A stretch of DNA of 64,000 bases from Chaenocephalus aceratus (taxonomy: Eukaryota > Chordata > Actinopteri > Perciformes > Channichthyidae). A model generated the notes under the pieces. It made no database searches, was not told where the DNA came from, and saw nothing but the letters and a program-made list of their open reading frames with translations. Of the stretch, positions 1 to 64,000 are shown one piece after another. The stretch lies in the NCBI GenBank assembly GCA_023974075.1, contig JAMFTG010000549.1:1-64000 (forward strand), read 5' to 3'. The position numbers and the translations under genes were made by a program. Every line of letters starts with the position of its first letter. Positions within the stretch are counted from its first letter, which is position 1.

Positions 1-35
1 AGTATTATCGTATCGTATAAATCAAACTGTGGCCC

Positions 36-468
36 TTTAAGGCCCGGACACACCTAGCTGACACCAAAGAACTGACACAGACGGACCCCGACTGTTGCAT
101 CGCCTCGCGTCTCTGCGTTTGGAACACACCGCAAAGACTTCAGCCGACGGCCAAGAAGCACGTAGGAACTGCGCATGCGTGAGTGGCAATACCTCTCCTT
201 ACCAGCAGGCGGCGGTAGTGTGTATTCGTCATTCGAAAGAGGCAACAACCGGAAGACAGACTGCGTGATAACCGCTAGCTGAACAGCCAATCAGAGTGAT
301 TTCTTTTGCCGACAGCCTTTGGCCACCGATTCAATGTAGAATCGGTGGGTCTTCGGCCCGGCTGAAAAGACCTGACGGTGCGGGACACACCAAACTGAGT
401 AGGGCGTGCCGACGCTCATCGTCGGCCTGACGCCGATAATCGGCCTGGTGTGTCCGTGCCTTTGAAGT
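36..468. mobile_element. Small DNA transposon (MITE) in the last visible cep350 intron
   Basis: The left end reads aaggcccggacacacc and the right end, read inverted, aaggcacggacacacc, giving inverted terminal repeats of about 18 bp around a ~430-bp body without a gene. Superfamily and target duplication are not clear. Confidence 0.55.
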
Positions 469-497
469 GATCCCTGTGGAGGAGATTCGTGACTCAC

Positions 498-55571
<55,074 letters not shown>

Positions 55572-55599
55572 CGCTCTCATTCACCTGGAGGCAAGTTTA

Positions 55600-56575
55600 G
55601 AGGGAGGCGGAGAGTCAAAGCCACACAGAAGTATGAAAGTATATACTGCTGTTTTCCTATATTGCATACTTTACACACAGACTGAACACGAAGGCAGTTG
55701 CATTTCAGTTATCAGGCAACCAGTAGTAGTAGTAGTAGTAATAGAACCTTTTTTATCCAGGAAAATCAATTAAGAACAAATTCTTATTTACAATGATGAC
55801 CTGACAGGAGGCAAAGGCTTCCTGAGGGGATGGGGTTTGGGAGGAAATAAAAAGACAGACTCCGGGCACTACAGAACCCAGGAGACAACACAAACACACA
55901 GAGCAAAGATGACAGGCATAGCAGTTAAACATATATAAACTCTAAAACAATATTGCTGTGGTTCAATCAGTCATTAAAATCAGCATCAGGCAAAGCAGCT
56001 ACATGTGTGCCAGGGTGTCAATAATAGTGACATTGAAGGTGCGGGGGGAGACAAAGGTTTTAATTTGTAATGTTTTTTTAACCAAAGGAATAACACACAC
56101 TAACCAAGAGCATACAGCACTTTAAAGAAAGACAATTACCGTGACGAGAACCAGCTTTAAAGACGACGGTGTAAAAGCAGAGATGTGAAGAAGAACAGCA
56201 TGTTTCCATTATAAACACATTCTTCGGACAGCATGTTGACAGCAGACGAATGTCACCCTGTTGTTTAAAACCGGTTCCACAACAGCACATTCCTGGAGGA
56301 AGGTAAGCCGGACTGAAGGCATGTGATGTTTACCTAAAACACCGAGCTGCGCCTGTTCCTCTAACGCTGCTTGAGACCAACAATATGTGTGCTGTACATA
56401 AAGTAAAGCCCCCGAGGAAAAGGTGGTATTTAGATGACATTTGATCGACCATTAAGCGAGACTGCAGGAGTTACTTAGTGTTGGGAGAACACTGGATGTC
56501 CTCTCCCAACATGAGAGTAGCATGCTAACAAAGGTATCAACTGTAGCTGTGAACATGACAGGATGTGTGATGACT
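55600..56575. other. Upstream flank or 5' UTR intron of cep350
   Basis: No coding exon. 55,747-55,860 contains tccaggaaaatcaattaaga and acaaattcttatttacaatg, a common fish dispersed repeat. No promoter element can be assigned. Confidence 0.45.
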
Positions 56576-56577
56576 AG

Positions 56578-56824
56578 GGATGCACGATATTAGGAATTAT
56601 GACGTCATCCCGATAAACCGATAACAGTATTAATAGCCCCGATAATATACAATATATTTTTTGGGTAAAAAAAAAGAAAAAAATACTGTGGTGTTAGTGG
56701 TTTAGGAAGAGGGGAGTTCTTCACAAATCCAGCGCTCCCTAATACTTCGAACCTGATCAGTCACCTGAAACATCGCCATCGCTACGATGGTGTGTTAAAA
56801 GCGTACGAAGACAATAATACAATA

Positions 56825-56825
<1 letters not shown>
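56578..56825 (+). pseudogene. BED-type hAT element, left-end fragment
   Basis: tagggatgcacgatattagg end, then a remnant translating as HLKHRHRYDGVLKAYED, the tail of a BED zinc finger and what follows in the copy at 61,001. It is cut by the TG repeat at 56,827. Confidence 0.75.
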
Positions 56826-56860
<35 letters not shown>

Positions 56861-57129
56861 CTGCGCACGCGCGTTGGAGCTATGTGCAACTCAAGGCATA
56901 TGCTCGAACCGGAGCTGCCTGGACGCTGCAATCATGTTGCTGAGTGTGCCGACTTCTCCTCCAATGTCCCGCTGTCTGCTTCCTGCATCAAGTCAAGTGC
57001 TCGGCGCAGTTGTGTGGATAGAGCGCTCCTCTGTTTTCATTTAAACAGCTCCTTATATCCGTTAGCGCAGCTAGCTAGCACCAGATGCTAACAACAACAA
57101 TGCACGTAAGGTCTCTCTCTCGCTCGGGC

Positions 57130-57428
<299 letters not shown>

Positions 57429-57915
57429 CTCCCGGTGGCCAGTCGGTGCCTGCCGGTGAGCGTGGAAGTGTGGTCTGCCACAAGCGGGCGGCAGGAGCGG
57501 GGCTGTCAGCATCAGCTTGTTGATGGTATTTTAAACTCGATGCGCTCTGAAGCTACGGGGCGGCCGAGGAAAAAAAATACACATGCGTTAATCGCAATGA
57601 CCTAGAAGAGCATCAGGACTGTTTGAGGCAGATGATAGCTATGTGATGAACATGATGACTCAGCCTCTATGGAGAGAGACATCAAGCATGCTCATTTCTG
57701 ACGTGGAGCTAATCTGAAGTAAACATTGAATACTGCTTTCTGTTCCTCCATCTTGTGACTGTGTGACTCCCTCTCTTGATATCAGCATGTGAAGGACACT
57801 GCTCAGGAACTAGTCTCTGTATGTGATGACTCCTTCCCTTCTGGAGAGGATCACAGATACATGGATCCTGAGATGAAGCTCAAGCCGGGGACCAGGGAGA
57901 TTTTGCTAACACTTA

Positions 57916-58447
57916 CGGCCCGTCTACACTACAGGCATCGAAAAATGCTTTCAACGCTTCGCCCATTCACTTGAATGGGGTGACGTAGAAGATTTTGAAT
58001 CTTCGCCGAACTGCATTGTGGGGAGCGGAGCGTGGCTTTGCATCGTGAGCATCAAAAGTTGAGCAATGTTCAACTTTTGAGGCTCGATGCTTGGCATCAG
58101 CCAATCAAACCGCGTGTATGCTGGGAGAGACTACGCAGGTCATTTCCTCATATTCAAAAAAATGGAGCGGTAGTGAATCACCCGGTGCTGAATGATCAGT
58201 CTCTGTTCATCTACCGGGATACAAACCGGAGGAGCCAGCATGGAGGGAGGTGCAGAGACAGTGGGTGGAACTGGTAGGTTTTCGCCTGTTTGGGGATTTT
58301 ATATCCAGTTTACTTTGTTTTAACGTTGCTATTGCTTTGTATGTCGGGGGCGGGAGATTCCTGATTGGTTGTCGGTCGCGAGAAATCGCCAAGCCTCAGA
58401 CACACCCAGCTTCAAGAATTTGTGATGCCTGTAGTGTAGACGGGCCG
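57916..58447. mobile_element. Harbinger-like MITE, 532 bp, flanked by TTA
   Basis: Ends cggcccgtctacactacagg and cctgtagtgtagacgggccg, perfect for about 24 bp, with TTA on both sides (57,913-57,915 and 58,448-58,450). It contains aaaagttgagcaatgttcaa and catcagccaatcaaaccgcg, shared with 4,532-5,312. Confidence 0.88.
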
Positions 58448-58450
58448 TTA

Positions 58451-59225
58451 TGCTGCGCTCACACTGGACGCGATGCGATGTTTGGGGGCGGCGCGATTAC
58501 ATGTAAAGTCGATGCAGAGACGCGGACAGACGCGAATTCGCTCCGACGGCGAGCATGAAGCGGTGGACGCGGCGCGAATCACGCGATTGAATGGTGCCGC
58601 ATCAAACGCGAGAGTTCAATTTATTCAACTCAAGCGTCAAATTCACGTGACGCATTCTCGCGAAAGCCAATCGGCGGTGAGGATCTCAGCCTGCCGTCAC
58701 TGACGTTCAACCAGAAAACATCAGCCATCAGCCGTTAGCTGTTAGCCCTCAGAGCTCACCATATCTGTTCAGAAACTAGACAGAAGTGAAACAAGTCCAA
58801 ACCACAGACTGCCTGTGTCATGGAGAATACAGTCGCTGCTTTATTTATGTCTGTAGGCCGTTGTTGTGAGTGTGGACGGTCGGAGCATATACAACGTTAG
58901 CTTAGCCGATCTCCATTCGGAAAACACGCATTTTAAAGGTGTTTCTCTGCCGTCTGTCTGCAGACTTGTCAAAGCATTAACTCATGGTTTTTACTAACCG
59001 GTATCAGTGTGTTGTTACTTCGGCATCATTTAGAAACGTGTATTACAATTAAATCACGGTAACATATGTTCATCTTGTTGTAGCTGTAGCTCCCGAGCCA
59101 GCGCGTCTTGTTTGAATGATGCGAGTAAACACAGCTGACAGCCGCGGTGAAACTCGAGCGATTAGAGCGAAGCGAATATTCGCATCGAGGTGAAAATGAT
59201 GTTTTGTTCTGATTAGAGAACCCTA
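58451..59225. repeat. Dispersed element sharing its body with 22,841-23,576
   Basis: Begins tgctgcgctcacactggacg. From 58,725 to 59,110 it is the reverse complement of about 23,020-23,420 (ttagctgttagccctcagag, cagacttgtcaaagcattaa). The ends differ, so one body is carried by two end types. Confidence 0.75.
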
Positions 59226-59490
59226 ATTCTGAGACAACAGAGACGTGATGTGTCGACAACCTTTCCACTTTAATCAGAAAACTTGGATCTATTTGCAAAC
59301 CTATCCTCGATGCCTTGCTCATTGTGAGTGTGTTGCCTTCATATGCAACACCCTGTGAGTCACGAGGAGTTGTTAAGAAGTCATGCCTTTACTCACAACC
59401 GTCACGTGACTCAGTCCTGAGGCGAGCATGACCGACAAGAGAGCAAACAGGAGGGAAATGACACGCGTCAGGGAGACGTATGGACGAGAG

Positions 59491-60535
59491 CAGGGGTGTC
59501 AAACACAAGGCCCGGGGGCCACATTCGGCCCGCGACTTCATTTTATGTGGCCCCACAAGAGCTTGCAAAGAATATAATATGTGACCTGCTCCATCGAAAT
59601 CAGTCGCATTGACCCGAAGACACATTTTGAGTTGTATACACGGTTGGAAAGAGGATATTCCTAGCTTTCTAATGATATCAGGATTGTTTTTGTACTCCAA
59701 ATATTAAGCGAAATATGTCACATTATATAATGACTGTCACAGAGTCCTCATTTTGAGAAAAAGGCCTTTAAAGTTTCCTCTTCTCTGGAATTCATCGATC
59801 TGATTGATTATTAGTGGAGCAAATGATCAAAATACTACGGAGGGAAGATATTTTCGTTTGGAGGGGAAGCTCGCGAGTGTGTGTGTATACGTGTGTGCGT
59901 GTGTGTGTTTGTGTATTTTTGCGTTTGTGTGTTTCCCGGGGAAAACCCTCACGAGAAACACCGGCTGTTGTTGTGCCTGCTGTGGCGTTAAATTACTCCG
60001 TTCTCCGCTTGTAATTATGCCGTTAAAAGCTTCAAAGTTATATTTATCATCTGAATTTTCCGAAACAAGTTTAATATTCTGAAAGCCAAGACTCTGTTTA
60101 ATTTAAATCAGATGAAAACAAACTGTAACGGATCCTGCCGTGTTATCTATGATTACTTTACTCTTACGTTCATAATGTCAGCCGGAGGGAGGGGGGCGGC
60201 GCTGCTGGAAGAGCAGAGTGCGAGTGAGAGGTGCCTGTCTTCGTCCCTTCACAAGCTTCAAAAATGTATTTATCGTGTGATTTTGGAAATAAAAGTTTCA
60301 TATTCTGAAAGCCAAGACTTGGTTTGTTTAAAATCAAACAAAACACCCGAACCCTGAAAAAATAGTTTTTTACGTAAATCCACGTTTATTCTGAAATGAG
60401 CCGTTGAGACTTCCGACTGATTTCGATAGAGCGGGTCACATATGTTTATTATACGGTTACATGCTACAGAAGCATGTTGCCCATAAACTACATGTCCCAC
60501 AATGCATCTCAAATATGACTTTTTTCTCAAAATTT
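59491..60535. mobile_element. hAT-type MITE of the 10,445 family, interrupted and truncated
   Basis: Starts caggggtgtcaaacacaagg. The family sequence aagaatataatatg|tttattatacggtt is split by an 863-bp insertion at 59,579. After tgcatctcaaatatgac it breaks off and a BED-type hAT sequence begins. Confidence 0.82.
59579..60441. mobile_element. Transposon nested in the hAT-type MITE, 863 bp
   Basis: Inverted ends atgtgacctgctccatcgaa and ttcgatagagcgggtcacat, about 28 bp with two differences. Comparison with the uninterrupted copy at 10,543-11,107 shows the insertion site, with at most a 3-bp duplication (ATG). Two internal copies of atattctgaaagccaagact lie within. Confidence 0.82.
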
Positions 60536-61626
60536 TGATATGACGTCATCCCGATAAACGTATTAATAGCATCGATAATATACAATATATTTTTTGGGTA
60601 AAAAAAAGAACAAGATACTGTGGTATTAGTGGGTTGGGATGAGGGGCGCTTGTTTTTCACTCGGCTTCTCCCGTTTTGCCAGTACTGTGGTGTTAGTGGA
60701 TTGGGATGAGGGGCGCTTGTTTTTCACTCGGCTCCTCCCGTTTTGCCAGTACTGTGGTATTAGTGGATTGGGATGAGGGGCGCTTGTTTTTCACTCGGCT
60801 CCTCCCGTTTTGCCAGTACTGTGGTGTTAGTGGATTGGGATGAGGGGCGCTTGTTTTTCACTCGGCTCCTCCCGTGTTGCCAGTACTGTGGTATTAGTGG
60901 TTTAGGAAGAGGGGAGTTCTTCACAAATCCAGCGCTCCCTAACTCGTGCCTGCCTGTGACGTAAATGGCGTGCGGCCGTGAAGCCAGGACAGTAAACAAA
61001 CATGTCGTCGGTAGTATGGGACTATTTCAAAGTTTCAGAGTGAGAAAGTTCGCTTGCTATTTGTATTAACAGATGCAGAAGTTCCACGAGGAGGGAAGAA
61101 GGCAACGAGCTATAATACTTCCAACCTGATCAGTCGCCTGAAACATCGCCATGGCTACGATGGTGTGTTAAAAGCGTACGAAGACGCCTGCGCTGCTAAA
61201 CTAGCGGCGAATCCAAAGCCAGCTGCAAAGGCACCGGGGCTTTCACCTATCCACGAGGCTTTTGAAAAAGGAAAGAACTTTATTTGGGAAAATAAATATG
61301 GTCACTGTTCTTGGCTTTGTTTGGTTCATAGTAGTAATGCTCATGTCCTTTGCTCACTACTAGTCTCTTTTTACCACCAGGTGTGCAAAAACTACAGGTA
61401 CATTTAGTATATGTATATTATATTATTATTATCGGTATCGATCGGTCAGAGCTGGTTGATGTCGCCAGGGAAAAGAAAGTTTGGGGCTCTCAGCTAGAAC
61501 TGCTACCCCCGCAACCCGACCACGGATAAGCGGGAGAAGATGGATGGATGGATGGACGGTATCGGTCTTTAGAAGCAGGAAGTTATCGGTATCGGTTTCA
61601 AAAACCCAATATCGTGCATCCCTAGT
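60536..61626 (+). pseudogene. BED-type hAT element with broken transposase N-terminus
   Basis: From 61,001 the plus strand reads SSVVWDYFKVSE, a stop, then in another frame VPRGGKKATSYNTSNLISRL and KHRHGYDGVLKAYEDACAA. That is the BED zinc-finger region of a hAT transposase; the zinc-binding cysteines between the two pieces are disrupted. The right end aatatcgtgcatcccta matches, inverted, the left end at 56,578. No catalytic domain remains. Confidence 0.85.
60618..60905. repeat. ~66-bp tandem, four copies
   Basis: Units tggattgggatgaggggcgc, ttgtttttcactcggctcct, cccgttttgccagtactgtg. They are an expansion inside the BED-type hAT element. Confidence 0.9.
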
Positions 61627-61999
61627 CTTTATGTCTGCGTCTTCATTAACAGATATTCAGAGTAACAACCCCCCCATTAACATGTGTGGCCGTACACCGA
61701 GGGTCCTGGTTATAAACTCAAACCAACAGTGGCATTTTATTGTGTTACAAAACCAGCATACTTAAGCACTAGTCTCGGTATTCCCTTTATCTGAATACAA
61801 ATGGGACTGAGACAATAGAGGTGGGAGTAAACGTACTCATGATGCAACGTAAAAATACACAGTTACAAGAAAGAGTTTGGTGTTTAAGTAAAAGTATTGA
61901 AGATGTAATGTTTTTACACAAAAAAGTATTTAAACAACTTGTTAAATTGCTGCCATCTTTTTGTAAATAAATATTATTTTGGATAGTTTCATCTACATC

Positions 62000-62160
62000 C
62001 AAACCTATTATTTTAAAAGTCCACTAAGTACTCCTCTACAGTTCAGAGGTACATGGTGTACTTCTCCTCCACTACATGTATTTAATACCTTCAGTTACTT
62101 CACAGATGAATGATGGTAAATCTAATCAAGTGTTGAATCAGACTTTAGTTCCACCTGGAG
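62000..62160 (+). repeat. Fish dispersed repeat with ccactacatgtatttaatac
   Basis: tgtacttctcctccactaca and ttcagttacttcacagatga resemble a common fish repeat. The 48-bp array grows from it. An agaggtgggagtaa end lies at 61,818. Confidence 0.55.
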
Positions 62161-62655
62161 TGAATCCACCAGCTACCCTGCAGTCTACAAAGTACTTCAG
62201 ACTAGCTGCACCTTCACCAGCTACCCTGCAGTCTACAAAGTACTTCAGACTAGCTGCACCTTCACCAGCTACCCTGCAGTCTACAAAGTACTTCAGACTA
62301 GCTGCACCTCCACCAGCTACCCTGCAGTCTACAAAGTACTTCAGACTAGCTGCACCTTCACCAGCTACCCTGCAGTCTACAAAGTACTTCAGACTAGCTG
62401 CACCTTCTCCAGCTACCCTGCAGTCTACAAAGTACTTCAGACTAGCTGCACCTTCACCAGCTACCCTGCAGCCTACAAAGTACTTCAGACTAGCTGCACC
62501 TTCACCAGCTACCCTGCAGCCTACAAAGTACTTCAGACTAGCTGCACCTTCACCAGCTACCCTGCAGTCTACAAAGTACTTCAGACTAGCTGCACCTCCA
62601 CCAGCTACCCTGCAGTCTACAAAGTACTTCAGACTAGCTGCACCTTCACCAGCTT
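62160..62655. repeat. 48-bp minisatellite, about 10 units
   Basis: Unit ccagctaccctgcagtctac, aaagtacttcagactagctg, cacctt. Because 48 is a multiple of 3, a 16-residue repeat stays open on both strands. This is not evidence of a protein. Confidence 0.95.
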
Positions 62656-62732
62656 TGAGAACACTTTCATGATCAATCATTATAAAACATATCAGATATA
62701 TTATTCTGAAATGGACCAATCAAACAACGACT

Positions 62733-64000
62733 AGTGCTGCACGATTCTTGCTCAAATGTGAATCACGATTTTCCTCCATAAGAATTGAGATCACGATTCT
62801 CATCGTTTCAATGAAAATATTTATTGCACTCTTACTCTTAGATGTCACGTGAGTACAATGAATTTAAAACAGACAACATTTGTCTCTCTTGTAACAAAAA
62901 CATAACTTTGTCTTTAGTCTGTAGTTGCTGAATACTGAACAAACATTACTACATTCAAAATGTGGAACCTGGAGCCAACTATTGTGGCTTTAACCAGACA
63001 CCATCAAAGTGCTGGACTTAAATCCAAGTCTCAGTTTCTTGTAGCAAAAACATAGAGTAACTAAAATGAATTTGACAGCCAACTACTGTGGCTTTAAACA
63101 AAGTGCTTGACTTAAACTCAAGTCTCTCTGGTAACAAAACATACAGTAACTAAAATAAAGATATTGCTGCTGCCTGAGTGCTGAACGTAAAAAATAGAAT
63201 TTTTTCAGCTTTATAATAACAAAATGTAAACTTTGCAGTAGCACCTGTCCACAGTGACAGGACACCCAACTACTGTACAACAACACCAACCTGTTTGTTA
63301 CAGGGAGGAATGCACTTAAGTCACTCAAAATACCTCACCACAGTGCTGAATATAAAAACAAAACAGTCACAGCTTTAGAATAATAATGTAAAAAAAAGCC
63401 TAGCCGGCTAGCACCCAGTTCAACTTAAAGGTTCTTGTACTGAAAAAAAATAAACTTAAACAAAGTGCTAGACTCCACTGAGTAGTAATGTCACTGAATC
63501 AAAAGGATTAACTTAAATACTGCAGTCAGGACTGAATATAAAAACGGAACGGAACATAAAGTTACAGCTTCAGAATAAATGTAAATAAAGCCTAGCTGTA
63601 GCTACTAGCACAGTCCATCTACTTTTTTCGGCACAACTTCCCTCTCACTCTCGCCAGAGTCGCCACCGGGATTTTCATCGGTGTTGTTGTCATTGTCCTC
63701 GACCTCCTCGTCACTCATTTCTGTTTTTCCTGTACTACTAGTCGCTCTCGTCACTCTTTGCTAATCAGTGCTAATGCTAACGCTTCTGTAAACATACTGC
63801 CGGCTCCTGCCCTCACGTGCTGCAGTCAGTGAGTGTTGCCAGGTATACTTATTATAAGCCACATTGGGCTTATCTTTCTGTGAAGTTGCTTGGTAGTAAG
63901 TAATAATGGTTGTTGCGGTTGTGAGCTTGTAGACCCGACATATATAGGTTTAAAGTGCTCATGTTCTTTTGCGCTTGTTTTCATAGACCTGGTTGCTTAT
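62733..64000. other. hAT-like left end followed by unassigned sequence
   Basis: agtgctgcacgattcttgct and gatcacgattctcatcgttt resemble the left end of a non-autonomous hAT. The following 1.2 kb contains repeated actactgtggctttaa and gtaactaaaat segments, and no gene or right end inside the window. Confidence 0.45.

Overview
The window is vertebrate nuclear DNA, almost certainly from a teleost fish. It is intron-rich and AT/GT-rich, with many (GT)n/(CA)n microsatellites, hAT-type and Harbinger-like MITEs, SINE and LINE tails of kinds common in ray-finned fish, and long minisatellites. There is no bacterial-style gene layout and no CRISPR array.

One protein-coding gene is visible: cep350 (centrosome-associated protein 350), on the minus strand. 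I resolve 26 coding exons, from the start codon near 55,571 down to 498. They total about 5.35 kb of coding sequence, about 1,780 codons, which is roughly the N-terminal 55-60% of a protein that is about 3,100 residues in mammals. The rest, including the CAP-Gly microtubule-binding domain known from the family, must lie beyond the left edge. Splice sites and codon phases agree at 24 of 25 junctions. One coding exon (25,159-25,332) carries an apparent extra base. Another (34,887-35,587) carries two compensating one-base shifts. The junction 33,515/30,372 does not keep phase. These look like homopolymer base errors in the assembly, but they could be real.

Layout from left to right: 1-10 kb holds the last visible exons (coiled coil, AELAWLEHQKK-type block), separated by a 37-bp minisatellite, Harbinger-like MITEs and a LINE interrupted by nested DNA transposons. 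10-24 kb is mostly repeat, with three hAT elements bounded by target-site duplications, two 27-bp minisatellites, a LINE 3' end and nested MITEs; it includes the largest intron (13.2-23.7 kb). 24-36 kb holds the middle exons. 36-50 kb has sparse exons between three related copies of a ~1-kb hAT element (two here, a third at 26-27 kb), a purine-rich array of about 1.8 kb and a 37-bp minisatellite of about 1.26 kb. 50-55.6 kb has the N-terminal exons. 55.6-64 kb, upstream of the start codon, holds repeats only, including BED-type hAT transposase fragments.

I see no new multi-gene system. The most interesting points are the frame problems in cep350, a duplicated exon segment, a perfect 94-bp palindrome, CA repeats lying directly at three cep350 splice donors, one MITE family that has repeatedly generated minisatellites inside this gene, and several cleanly bounded nested transposon insertions.
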